This document shows, piece by piece, positions 48,507-56,328 of a stretch of 64,000 nt of DNA (the first letter of the stretch is position 1; each line of letters starts with the position of its first letter). This DNA comes from Turneriella parva DSM 21527. GTDB taxonomy: Bacteria; Spirochaetota; Leptospiria; Turneriellales; Turneriellaceae. The DNA lies in NCBI RefSeq assembly GCF_000266885.1, contig NC_018020.1:1302001-1366000 (forward strand), read 5' to 3'. The translations under genes were made by a program, and so were the position numbers. The notes below the pieces were generated by a model that saw nothing but the letters and a program-made list of their open reading frames with translations, made no database searches and was not told the DNA's origin.

Positions 48507-48794
48507 CTACTTATCGCACTTCCAGGCAACGGCAGTCGCTGTGTACTGGGTACCCAGCTTGCCGTGTGGGTGAGCAACAATGTTCAGAAAGACCTTGTCG
48601 GCTTTCATTTCTTTCGCCTGCGCTTTCACTGCTTTCTCAGCAGTCTCGCGGTCCATCTGTGCGAATTTGTCGCCCGCAGCAACTTCGCCAAGGCGCTCGC
48701 AGCCTTTCAGTGTTGACTCTTCTTTTACGACCTGTACAGCACCGAGTGCTGCCACGAACGCGAGTGAAGTGATTGTCAGAATTATCTTTTTCAT
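48507..48794 (-). CDS. Small secreted protein (DUF4156-like)
   Basis: From ATG 48794 a 95-residue protein with a signal peptide (IILTITSLAFVAALGAV) and the block LKGCERLGEVAAGDKFAQMD, later EMKADKVFLNIVAHPHG and AVAWKCDK. The Cys-E-R-L-G-E-V motif and the final Cys resemble small DUF4156-type lipoproteins, but the Cys comes after the cleavage region. It probably acts in the periplasm. The region from 48843 to 49062 holds a clover-leaf palindromic element and no gene. Confidence 0.6.
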   Translation of the reverse strand: MKKIILTITSLAFVAALGAVQVVKEESTLKGCERLGEVAAGDKFAQMDRETAEKAVKAQAKEMKADKVFLNIVAHPHGKLGTQYTATAVAWKCDK

Positions 48795-48937
48795 GTTATC
48801 CCCCATTTTCTCCGCTCGGGGGCTACCTTGCGGCGACCCCAACCGGCTGTTTTGTTACTGTGAATATCGCACATATCTGTGCAAAAGTCATCAGCGCGCA
48901 CACGGGAGAAACTAGGTGTTACTACTGAATTTAGACC

Positions 48938-49079
48938 GGCAGCCCCCGGGGTGAGCTCCGCTTAAGCAGAAAGCCTCGTCGTTTGCAGGGCCAAACGACT
49001 GCTAAAGCGCTTCGCTGCTTTCTGCTTATGCGGCCCCGGCGGGCTGCCCTGACACGTTCCTTTCAGGAACCTGTCAGGG
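48938..49079. repeat. Clover-leaf palindromic element D
   Basis: Outer arms GGCAGCCC (48938-48945) and GGGCTGCC (49041-49048) extend through a CGGGG/CCCCGG step to a 16-base stem, 48959-48974 with 49017-49032 (15/16), which encloses GTCGTTTG/CAAACGAC (48978-48999). A hairpin (49047-49079, CCCTGACA/TGTCAGGG and GTTCCT/AGGAAC) follows and contains the stop of the next gene. Confidence 0.72.
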
Positions 49080-49812
49080 GCGGCCGATTCATATCCTTAT
49101 AATAGATATATTTCGTGCTCTGTTTGCCCGAGGCGACGAACCATTGCAGGCAATAGGGCGCCATCCAGATCGCGTCGTCTTTGTGCACGGGGTACCAGCT
49201 CTCTGACAGCCGATAGACGCCCTGGCCCTGCAGAACGTAGAGCCCATGTTCCATGTAGTGGTTTTCGACATTCGGCAGCGTGCCTCCCGGAGCGAACTCG
49301 AAAATATTCACCCCCATGTCGAAATCCGCACTCATCGGCATCAAGACCTGCAACAGCGCGCCCGGGTCGCCCAGAAAAGGTTCTTTGGTGATTTTGCTCT
49401 CGTGCGATATGATTGCCAAAGGGGGATTTACCCCTGCGAGAGGTTCATACATCTTTTCAAAAAACAGCACGCGGCTCTGCTGCTTCGCCTTGACTGTAAA
49501 TTCGGTAGCCGGTGGCAGAAAAAAGAATGAGCCCTCTTTCAGAGAGGAGTTTTGGCTAGTTGCTAAATCCCCCTCGCCTTCGAGCACATAACCCAGAATC
49601 TCGTTATCGCCTAGGTTTCGCTTCACCGAACCACCCGCTTCGAATGTTCCCATGAACATGGTGAAGTTCGCACCCATCTGCGGTGAAATAAAATAGACAA
49701 CGCTTGCCTTTTCCCAGCCCGGCGGCGAAAGCTGCACATGGCTTTCGGGGGTAATGAGCGCGTGGTCGCTGGTGATGCGGCTGCGCGTGAGTGCTGTATG
49801 CAGTGGTGTCAT
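49063..49812 (-). CDS. allE: (S)-ureidoglycine aminohydrolase
   Basis: This bicupin hydrolyses ureidoglycine to S-ureidoglycolate, releasing ammonia. Each half has a cupin motif: GTFEAGGSVKRN and EILGYVLEGEGDLA in the first, VNIFEFAPGGTLPNVENHYMEHG and YVLQGQGVYRL in the second, with Glu/His ligands for a manganese ion. The ending YYKDMNRPPL is the family end. The 249-residue size is normal. Its stop (TGA) lies in the hairpin at 49047-49079. It is separated from the other ureide genes by unrelated genes and read on the minus strand like uraD-type and HIUase genes. Confidence 0.92.
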   Translation of the reverse strand: MTPLHTALTRSRITSDHALITPESHVQLSPPGWEKASVVYFISPQMGANFTMFMGTFEAGGSVKRNLGDNEILGYVLEGEGDLATSQNSSLKEGSFFFLPPATEFTVKAKQQSRVLFFEKMYEPLAGVNPPLAIISHESKITKEPFLGDPGALLQVLMPMSADFDMGVNIFEFAPGGTLPNVENHYMEHGLYVLQGQGVYRLSESWYPVHKDDAIWMAPYCLQWFVASGKQSTKYIYYKDMNRPPLTGS

Positions 49813-49878
49813 TGGGATACCCCACGCAGCGAGAGCGGGCCGTCAATGAAGGTTAAGCCCGGTGGATTATTGCGACCG

Positions 49879-50568
49879 TTATCTTGAAAGACCACCCGGA
49901 TATTCTGCGTCAAAATTCTCGAGAAATATTCGATGTTCAGCGCTGGGAAATTCTTCTGCAAGTATCAGATGCTGTTTAAACAAGGCATATCGTATTTTCT
50001 GAAAAGTCTTTGATTCAATCAGAATAAGTTGATTGTTTTCAATTCGCCAGGTACCTTCGAGAGATTTCGTGCCAAAACCGCCGCCGTCACCGCCCGCGAA
50101 AATCGTAAACTGAAACTGCCTGTTCGGCTTCAGATTCAATTGGGTAACAGGTTTCTTTGTGTAGTCTACGAATTTTTGATTCTGCCAAACGCCGTACAGC
50201 CGGCCTTCGTCAAGACTTTCGACGCTGGCGGCTATTTCAGCAAATCGCCGCACGTACGCTGAAAAAATGAATCCATTTGAGCCGGAATAATGTGTCTCTA
50301 GCCACTCGCCACTGATACCGTCGACGGTTTCTGAAATCGGCTTTTTCTGCGGCTGAATTTCGACTGACTGCGCAAATTCAATAAGCTCGAGTTTCTGCGA
50401 CGATTTCTGCGGTTTTTCTCGCAAGATGAGACCGTCTTTGCTTGTGACGATGGCCATGAATCTGGGTGCTGCCTCAGAGCTGGTAAATTGTCGCTGACTT
50501 AGAACCTCATGATCTTTGCATGTAGCCACCACAAACGCAAAAGCAACGAGTATTTTCTGTAGCCTCAT
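49879..50568 (-). CDS. Lipoprotein with SH3-like domain, unknown
   Basis: A 229-residue protein with a lipoprotein-type signal (VAFAFVVATC). Residues 38-105 look like a bacterial SH3 domain (MAIVTSKDGLILREKP, GEWLETHYSGSNGFIFSAYV). The C-terminal half contains RLYGVWQNQKFVDYTKKPVTQ and LEGTWRIENNQLILIE, which resembles a lipocalin-like or META-like strand-rich domain. It probably acts at the cell envelope. It begins the accessory stretch of the window. Confidence 0.65.
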   Translation of the reverse strand: MRLQKILVAFAFVVATCKDHEVLSQRQFTSSEAAPRFMAIVTSKDGLILREKPQKSSQKLELIEFAQSVEIQPQKKPISETVDGISGEWLETHYSGSNGFIFSAYVRRFAEIAASVESLDEGRLYGVWQNQKFVDYTKKPVTQLNLKPNRQFQFTIFAGGDGGGFGTKSLEGTWRIENNQLILIESKTFQKIRYALFKQHLILAEEFPSAEHRIFLENFDAEYPGGLSR

Positions 50569-50729
50569 AGATATTTCACCATCACCGTGAAGTATAATGC
50601 ATCACTGAGACAGGTTATTGGCCTGGTATCACTTCGCGGCAAGCCTAATTCTGATCACAGCAGCTCAAAAAGCAAGTGTTGCTGTCGCCGGCCATGGCAC
50701 TCTTGAAGCCCGCCGCGAATCGCCTTGGA

Positions 50730-51521
50730 CTATATTTTGAAGTGGTCTACGGTCAGAACGTGATTTAAGCCCACGCTTTCAGCCAATGCACGCGAACCCT
50801 GGTTGGCGGCTTCAAACTGGTATCTCGGCAGCCTATTCCGAAGACGCAAATAGCGTATGGCTGCATTCACGACTTTTTTGGCATACCCCTTTCGCCGCAG
50901 TGCGGGCGGCGTAAAGACGCCGCCGATCTCCCAGACGAGATTGAAATTCTGAAATACGAGGCATTGCGAGACGCAAGCACCACCGACATCGAGGCGCAAC
51001 CACCGCGCTCCGTTTTGAAAGTGATATTGCAACTCTTCTTGGGTGTAGGCGTTCTGTTCAAAGCCGTCAATTGCCTCTGCAGTCAGTTCGGCACATACCT
51101 GAACTCGCGAGACTGATTGTAGCGATTTTTTGGGGATAGCTGATGTGCTATACGATAGAAACGAGTATGTCTGCTCTATTCCCGGCAGTTGGGCTACTTG
51201 CGATCTGCTAAAAGAATCGTGCACTTTAAATATGACGTTTTTTTTGGGTGCATTCTCGAATGCGATTTTGAGAAATTGCTCGTTGTTGCCGTCGAGAAAA
51301 ACGACACTTTCTTGATTCGGATATTTCTGGCTATCCCAACCCGATGCGCTGATGTCAAGCAGGGTCAGACATGACCAACTGTCGCCTTCGCGATAGGTGG
51401 TTGTGACACATGCCTGCGGAAAAAGCGTGAGCATTTTCAGTGTCATCAAGTGGGCAAAAACGTCAGACGAGAGGCAGTGAATCGCTGTGGCCCGATCAGT
51501 GGATAGCGCATATTTGTTCAT
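50730..51521 (-). CDS. GNAT-family acetyltransferase
   Basis: From ATG 51521 a 263-residue protein. The C-terminal half is a GNAT acetyltransferase: VWEIGGVFTPPALRRKGYAKKVVNAAIRYL has the acetyl-CoA-binding pattern R/Q-x-x-G-x-G/A in RRKGYAK, followed by PRYQFEAANQGSRALAESVGL. The first half lacks a known motif and may be a second, decayed GNAT fold. The acceptor is unknown. GNAT genes are common in accessory cassettes. An in-frame start at 51536 would add five residues. Confidence 0.75.
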   Translation of the reverse strand: MNKYALSTDRATAIHCLSSDVFAHLMTLKMLTLFPQACVTTTYREGDSWSCLTLLDISASGWDSQKYPNQESVVFLDGNNEQFLKIAFENAPKKNVIFKVHDSFSRSQVAQLPGIEQTYSFLSYSTSAIPKKSLQSVSRVQVCAELTAEAIDGFEQNAYTQEELQYHFQNGARWLRLDVGGACVSQCLVFQNFNLVWEIGGVFTPPALRRKGYAKKVVNAAIRYLRLRNRLPRYQFEAANQGSRALAESVGLNHVLTVDHFKI

Positions 51522-51586
51522 GCAGACTCTAGTCAACAGCGATGCGAGTGCCGCAAAACAATGAACTCACCGATTCGCTTTTTACG

Positions 51587-51919
51587 CTACTGGTGTTCAT
51601 TGACTGTAGCAACTTGAAATGCACATTTTGAAAAAGCAAAAAGCTTAATCGTAAAATGTTGATTATTGAGCAAGATGCATAAATTCCAGATAGCTGTCCC
51701 CAATATTCCAAGGGAAAAGAGAATGCCGATAGGCAAAAAATACCGCTTAGATAGCTGCATTGTTCTTTCTATGCCAAACTTTTTTACCCACAAGCTCGCC
51801 TTCGGACTATTCTGCAGATAGGCCTTAAGCTTATCCTCGTTTCGCAAATGGATTAAGTTTCGTATTAAGAAATAGCTGCTCACCAGTATCAGCGCGGTTG
51901 GTAGAATTGAATGTTCCAT
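51587..51919 (-). CDS. Small two-helix membrane protein, unknown
   Basis: A 110-residue protein with two membrane segments (ILPTALILVSSYFLIRNLI and YFLPIGILFSLGILGTAIW) separated by a charged, amphipathic loop (EDKLKAYLQNSPKASLWVKKFG). No family is recognised. It has lower GC than the core genome, as do its neighbours. The gap to the Cys-rich gene at 52128 shows no gene. Confidence 0.5.
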   Translation of the reverse strand: MEHSILPTALILVSSYFLIRNLIHLRNEDKLKAYLQNSPKASLWVKKFGIERTMQLSKRYFLPIGILFSLGILGTAIWNLCILLNNQHFTIKLFAFSKCAFQVATVNEHQ

Positions 51920-52127
51920 TGGTTGCTCTTTTTCGTAAAATAGCGATTATTCCACTCAACGCTTTGTGAATTTCGGACTCCGTCAAGAGCTATTCTGGGC
52001 AGATCGTCGTTGTTAATTGCGTCGAAACCGCTCCCAGGCCTGAGGTTGGCTACGGGTTCTCAGGGCTTTGTGGTGTAACAGCTTTCTGTTTGACACGGCT
52101 GCGTTCTTCAAACGGGTTCGTTATACT

Positions 52128-52382
52128 ATGAAAAAATTAATCCTTATCATCACGCTGGTCACGGCCGTCGGGCTTTTCGCGAAACAAAAGGGTGACAAAT
52201 GCTTTCATGATGCTGAATGTGGTGGCATGCTTGAATGCAAGAGCAATGTTTGCGTCAAGAAAGAGGCATTCGATCATGGCTCCCGGCAAAGCGGAAAGTC
52301 CTGCTCGGTAGACAGCCAATGCATCGGTGCCGGCAAATGCCAGAAGAATATTCACGGCCAAGGCGTCTGCACGGGCAACTAG
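52128..52382 (+). CDS. Small secreted Cys-rich protein 3
   Basis: From ATG 52128 an 84-residue protein with a signal peptide (LILIITLVTAVGLFA). The mature part has two similar Cys repeats: KGDKCFHDAECGGMLECKSN plus VC, and GKSCSVDSQCIGAGKCQKN plus VC, each with the C-x5-C-x5-C-x3-C type of spacing. The repeats suggest a tandem duplication of a small disulfide module related to that in the protein at 32796. The upstream stretch 51920-52127 has no gene that I can support. Confidence 0.65.
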   Translation: MKKLILIITLVTAVGLFAKQKGDKCFHDAECGGMLECKSNVCVKKEAFDHGSRQSGKSCSVDSQCIGAGKCQKNIHGQGVCTGN

Positions 52383-52506
52383 TTCTTTCTAATTCTGGCC
52401 TGCTGAGTGCAGGCCAGAAGCATATTTCCATGAGCTAAGGGCACAAGAAAACTGCGCGCGAGGCATACACGAAGCGTTTGAATTTTGTTGCCTGCTGTTC
52501 TGCCTG

Positions 52507-53157
52507 CTATAGCCAGAGCTTTAGGCATCTATTTACTTCATCGGCCGTTTCGTAAATCGCAAAGTGTCCCCCGTGAACGAACGACGTTTCTGGCGCCGCA
52601 TTCACATTTGGAAAAATTCGGTCTCCTTCGCCGTGAATTCGGTAAATATGCTTAACGGTCGATAAATTCGGCTTCTGCCATTGCTGTAGATATGCTATGG
52701 CCCACCGAATAAAAGTAGGGTCAGTGTCTCTAATGATATCGCCTAAAGTTTTTTGGCCATCATTCGTCTGTACTGAGAACATGTGGTTTATGAGAAAATT
52801 GGGCTTGTTCAATAATCGGTTGGGCATCATTCGCAGAACGAATTTCGCTAATGAACCTTTGTAGAATCTTGGAATCTCGGCCTGCTCAGTTGCAGACGAA
52901 ATTACTATGAGTGTTTCTGCCGAAACAGCGCTGGCAATATCTTGCGCAACCAGCGCACCAAACGAAACGCCCAGCAGAACGTTTTTCTTCTTGGTGATTA
53001 TTTGAGCCTTTATCTCTGATAGAAATAATTCTTTGCTTGTTCCATTTGTCACCCTGGGCCACTTTATATGACGTATGTTGCACCTCGGAAATTTTAGGCG
53101 CGCAAAGACTCTTTCGTCGGCACCTAAGCCGCTAAACAGGTAAAGATTATGTTTCAC
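52507..53157 (-). CDS. Alpha/beta hydrolase, cassette gene
   Basis: A 216-residue single-domain alpha/beta hydrolase. The nucleophile elbow is GVSFGA (Ser), with an Asp in RIHGEGDRIFP and the His in FVHGGHFAIYE, so the triad is complete. It starts LYLFSGLGADERVF, where the G-L-G-A-D loop gives the oxyanion hole. Thioesterase- or esterase-type substrates are possible. Its stop is three bases from the cassette edge at 52504, and the cassette ends 52487-52504 and 53168-53185 are complementary in 13 of 18 positions. Confidence 0.8.
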   Translation of the reverse strand: MKHNLYLFSGLGADERVFARLKFPRCNIRHIKWPRVTNGTSKELFLSEIKAQIITKKKNVLLGVSFGALVAQDIASAVSAETLIVISSATEQAEIPRFYKGSLAKFVLRMMPNRLLNKPNFLINHMFSVQTNDGQKTLGDIIRDTDPTFIRWAIAYLQQWQKPNLSTVKHIYRIHGEGDRIFPNVNAAPETSFVHGGHFAIYETADEVNRCLKLWL

Positions 53158-53178
53158 GATTTCTCTTCGCAGAACGGC

Positions 53179-53336
53179 AGAAAATATAGATTCTACCTGA
53201 CATTACCTGAGGCCTGTGTCAACATTTCGATCTGTAAAGCCGATTTGCGTCACCCAGTGTTGCGAGGCGACTGCCGGCAAGAATGCGAAAACGCCGGCCC
53301 CGCCTTTCGGAGCGCAAAACGTAGCCTTCGTTGTGC
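53179..53336 (-). repeat. attC-like element A (after the RDD gene)
   Basis: On the minus strand it begins GCACAAC, then AACGAAGGCTACGTTTTGCG, and ends CAGGTAGAATCTATATTTTC. Its inner part TGACGCAAATCGGCTTTACA is nearly identical to that of the element at 58689. It lies between the RDD gene and the hydrolase gene. Confidence 0.65.
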
Positions 53337-53348
53337 GAAGTGCACGAT

Positions 53349-54303
53349 TCACGGAATATTAGCCTCGCCGAAACGATTTATTTTTTTCTGCATCAGTCCC
53401 GTATTTTTCATAAGTTCAAGTTTTTCCGGACTGAATCGCGAAGCAATATGGCCTGGCGAATCGCCGAAAAAATCAGATGTATTAATCAGCTCTGGGTATG
53501 CGTGCAGGAATACGCCGAAGGTTCGCGTATCTGTAGTTTTCGCCGCAACGTGAAGTATATTCTGACCGAAAGCATTTACGTTGGTCGGGGCAATGTCATG
53601 CTCTGTGAGCATTGATCTTATTTCTTGTGGCGATTTTGCGCTCCAAAGCGGGCTTTGAAATGGAATTTTCCCGACTGTGTCATCGCTTGCGCTCATCGAC
53701 AAGCCAGCAAAGAAAGTGAGGAAAAGAAGCCCGATGACCCACATCAGGGCCTTAGGGCCTTTGGTACGCCGAAATTCTGTAAGCACAATTGTGCCAGCGA
53801 TAAAGTCATGCAACGCCCGTTTCTTTTCGTTGAATTGCATGCTAATAAATTCGGAAAACAACCAGGCTATTTCCACATAAAACATACTATCAGTCAGAAT
53901 ATTTTTTTGGTCGTACATTGAAGCCCGCATTGCACTCAATGAAACGTCTGGCAGAATGTCGATCTGCCCTTGCTTTATGAGTGCATGAAACTGCATAACC
54001 TGTATCATTTGAAATATAAAGTCCACTGAGCTACGCCGAAGTGCTTGATTGAGCTTTATGGCAGAACCGTCGATTGACTTTACCCTTAGGCCAACCAAGA
54101 TTTTGCCAATAGTGCCGCCGAATTTCCAATTTAGAATTAGGGAATAACTTACGTACAGCACAGAGTAGATGAGTATGCCGATTATAAATTGCGTGCCTGA
54201 TTTGGCGGGCATGAATCGCAGAATAATCTCTGAAATCGGGACGAGAATCGCTGCATCTAAAAGATGCCGCTAAAATCCTTTCAAATGTGGTGGATAGATT
54301 CAT
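53349..54303 (-). pseudogene. RDD-family membrane protein with ankyrin-like tail, frameshifted, cassette gene
   Basis: Starting at ATG 54303, the frame reads NLSTTFERILAASF and then is broken; one added T in the minus-strand TTTT (54259-54262) would restore FLDAAILVPISEIILRF and the rest. The RDD domain has two or three membrane segments with KFGGTIGKILVGLRVKSIDG and KKRALHDFIAGTIVL. The C-terminal portion (ILTEH-type, FGQNILHVAAKTTDTRT, GDSPGHIASRF) resembles two ankyrin repeats. The frameshift is in a short homopolymer, so it may be a sequencing error or a phase-type switch. The gene ends next to an attC-like element. Confidence 0.7.
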
Positions 54304-54353
54304 TTAGACTAACCTCATGTTGAATTTCACACAACTTGGATTCATTGTTGCAA

Positions 54354-54387
54354 TTTTGACTTGCTGGGTAAACCCAGCAAGTCAAAA
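54354..54387. repeat. Perfect 16-base-pair hairpin upstream of the RDD gene
   Basis: TTTTGACTTGCTGGGT (54354-54369) pairs with ACCCAGCAAGTCAAAA (54372-54387). It may be the inner stem of an attC-like site with outer ends TCACAC (near 54392) and GTGTGA (near 54326). Confidence 0.6.
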
Positions 54388-54700
54388 TATCGTGTGAGCG
54401 GTTTGCGGCTGCGCGCGAGAACATACCACCCAGTCTGTGCGTCTGCCGGTGAATGTGCCTGAAATCTTTTGATGAGATCTGGGTCTTTACCATTTGGAAA
54501 ATGAATACAGATATCCAAATCCAAAAATATCATTCGAACCTGGCGTTAAAGCGGTCTATTTTGAAATCGAGCTCCCTAGGCCTCTTGAATGTAGCGTCTT
54601 TAATGGAACCAAAAGAGCAAATTTGCCAAATTCTTTTGTAAAAAGGCCCGAACGGTTCGAGAGACTCATATTGTGTGGCTTCCATTGACGACCCAGCCAT
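54388..54700. other. Gap with no supportable gene
   Basis: Short frames on both strands (for example one on the minus strand from 54533 to 54342 with DLDICIHFPNGKDPDLIKRF) overlap palindromes and lack family features. Read as decayed cassette sequence. Confidence 0.4.
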
Positions 54701-54702
54701 AA

Positions 54703-55089
54703 ATGCGATTCTGCGGCATGCACGGCATTCAGAAATCAGCAATAACCGAACTAGAAGAACGGTTGGTTGACTATATCAAAACAAGCGATACAGATCAGTT
54801 AGATAAAGTACTACATGACGATCTGCTATTCATAGCACCGAATGGTACTGTGGTCACGAAGGCAATGGACATGGCCTCACATAAAGCAGGTGATATGATC
54901 GTGCACTCGTTGGTCTTAAAGATTGAGCAAATAAGTACAATTGGTGATACGGCGATTTCTATAACGGTCTATGAAACTAACGGAGTCATGCTGGGCCAAT
55001 CGATACAAGGCAAATTCAGGTATATTCGAGTATGGCAAGAGTTTCCTGATGGTTTCAAGGTAATTGGTGGCAGCTGCTGCAAAATCTGA
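54703..55089 (+). CDS. NTF2-like (DUF4440/SnoaL) protein
   Basis: A 128-residue protein with an NTF2-like cone fold: AITELEERLVDYIKTSDTDQ as the N-terminal helix, VLHDDLLFIAPNGTVVTK, then VYETNGVMLGQ and FRYIRVWQEFPDGFKVIGGS, the usual DUF4440 strand pattern. Such domains act as small-molecule isomerases, enzymes or immunity-like binding modules. A later ATG (54718) is also possible. It is on the plus strand, opposite to the cassette direction, so its place in the array is uncertain. Confidence 0.75.
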   Translation: MRFCGMHGIQKSAITELEERLVDYIKTSDTDQLDKVLHDDLLFIAPNGTVVTKAMDMASHKAGDMIVHSLVLKIEQISTIGDTAISITVYETNGVMLGQSIQGKFRYIRVWQEFPDGFKVIGGSCCKI

Positions 55090-55191
55090 AACAAAGCCGC
55101 TCGTGTGAGGGCGAGGCCATATTCACACCCCGTTGAGTAGATAATTAAAGGTTAGCGCTTGCGGTCTCAGCCCGGTAGCATATGCTGCCGC

Positions 55192-55464
55192 ATGAAAAGA
55201 ATATTTTTTGCACTGTGCGCAACTGCGGCTTTGGCGGCCATAAACCCCGAAGGCCGCAAAATTACGAAAGACCAGTACAAACTTCTGAAGAAAAAGGGCG
55301 AAATGTATATACTCGAAACAAATTCAGCAAAAACATATATTGGCGCTCTGGTAAAACACCGTGGTGAAGGCATTAAAGTAGTGCACGTACTCGGAACAAA
55401 TATCATTCCCCTTTCAGATAAAAAGAAAACCACACCTTGCACCAAAGAGCTGTGCGTAAAGTAG
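55192..55464 (+). CDS. Small secreted protein of unknown function
   Basis: From ATG 55192 the protein is 90 residues, with a signal peptide (IFFALCATAALAAINPEG) and a lysine-rich mature part (KITKDQYKLLKKKGEMYILE and KTYIGALVKHRGEGIK). Two cysteines lie at the very end (CTKELC) and could form a disulfide. The family is not recognised. It is read opposite to the flanking minus-strand genes and lies next to an attC-like element at 55474-55607. Confidence 0.55.
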   Translation: MKRIFFALCATAALAAINPEGRKITKDQYKLLKKKGEMYILETNSAKTYIGALVKHRGEGIKVVHVLGTNIIPLSDKKKTTPCTKELCVK

Positions 55465-55473
55465 CAGTTATCA

Positions 55474-55607
55474 ATTCACGATAAATGTAACCGTTTTGGA
55501 GACAGTCATGCCCCACGGCGCGCGATCTTCGCCGTGGTTAGGCGGGCCACGCGTCTTCGGTGAAGCTACGGCATCGTAGGGAGCGCAGCAGGTACATTTC
55601 GTTTTCT
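55474..55607 (-). repeat. attC-like element C (after brnA)
   Basis: Minus strand: AGAAAACGAAATGTACCTGC, then TGCGCTCC and an inner hairpin CACGGCG/CGCCGTG, ending GGTTACATTTATCG. The first 24 bases match the elements at 57885 and 58960 except for a few changes. Confidence 0.65.
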
Positions 55608-55619
55608 GCAGTGGCGTGC

Positions 55620-55895
55620 TCAATTCGATCTACGCGCTCTTTTGACCGATTCGGCCAAATAGACTTTTATCAATGATTGGTAGGGCACGTCGTTACGGTT
55701 TGCCAATACTTTAATATCTTCAATCAAACTTTCTGGTAATCTGATTGAAATAAGTTTTGTACTTGGTTTCAAGTTGGGAAATTTGACTCTCTTACCCTTA
55801 GACAGGTCAAAGTAATCGGTCAAATCATGTTTCGACCAAAACTCTGATTCTTCAGTTTCGGACTTGAACTTAGGAACCTTTTTTAATGTCTTCAT
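55620..55895 (-). CDS. BrnA-type (CopG-like) antitoxin
   Basis: A 91-residue protein. The N-terminal half is charged (KFKSETEESEFWSKHDLTDYF), as in BrnA antitoxins; the C-terminal half is a ribbon-helix-helix DNA-binding domain, STKLISIRLPESLIEDIKVLANRNDVPYQSLIKVYL. It overlaps the toxin gene by 26 bases and is read after it, the BrnT-BrnA order. It would neutralise the toxin and repress the operon. Its stop lies just after an attC-like element's edge, so the pair is a cassette. Confidence 0.88.
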   Translation of the reverse strand: MKTLKKVPKFKSETEESEFWSKHDLTDYFDLSKGKRVKFPNLKPSTKLISIRLPESLIEDIKVLANRNDVPYQSLIKVYLAESVKRARRSN

Positions 55896-56181
55896 AGTAT
55901 TTTACCTCGCTTTTTGTCATTGGTCGGGCTGATAGTGGTCTGATCTTGCGGCCCCGCATTGTGAAGATGATAGTCAAGTGACGATATTCATTTGTAACAC
56001 CGAGGGAATAATATCGGTCTTCTTTGATCGAATGCTCTGGGTCATCATACACGATGAAGGGTTCATTGAAGAAAGCCTGCTCACACTCAGCCGTGGTAAC
56101 ACGGTGCCGTTTCAGCAGCTTATGTACATTGTCGAAATTCCAGTCGAAGCCCCCAATTTCCGTGAAATCCGGAACAGTCAC
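55870..56181 (-). CDS. BrnT-type ribonuclease toxin
   Basis: BrnT is a RelE-like ribonuclease toxin. The protein shows FDWNFDNVHKLLKRHRVTTAECEQAFFNEP, the typical BrnT start, and LTIIFTMRGRKIRPLSARPMT, which contains the conserved Arg-Arg catalytic strand. I favour the GTG at 56181 (MTVPDFTEIGGFDW), giving 104 residues; a longer frame from TTG 56205 would run through an AT-rich palindrome that is better read as the operator. The toxin gene precedes and overlaps its antitoxin gene. Confidence 0.85.
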   Translation of the reverse strand: MTVPDFTEIGGFDWNFDNVHKLLKRHRVTTAECEQAFFNEPFIVYDDPEHSIKEDRYYSLGVTNEYRHLTIIFTMRGRKIRPLSARPMTKSEVKYYEDIKKGS

Positions 56182-56200
56182 GTATATACTGTATATATAC
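56182..56200. promoter_or_regulatory. AT-rich palindrome upstream of brnT, possible BrnA operator
   Basis: GTATATACTGTATATATAC is a near-perfect inverted repeat touching the predicted GTG start. BrnT-BrnA operons are known to be repressed by binding to inverted repeats at the promoter, so this is a fitting site; the exact fit is an inference. Confidence 0.5.
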
Positions 56201-56328
56201 AACAAAGCGCCTTGTCAATCTTTTCTGTGTAAAATCTCTCGTCTCTCCCTTGCAGACAACGTTGGTTTCGCAAGACGTAAGGCGATGAAAAATTATAGAC
56301 CGCCCCGTGGAGAGCGGAACAACTGCTA

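Noticed and set aside
54342-54533. Small minus-strand gene before the RDD cassette
   Set aside because: It runs through a perfect 16-bp hairpin and an attC-like region and has no clear ribosome site; kept only as a possible remnant.
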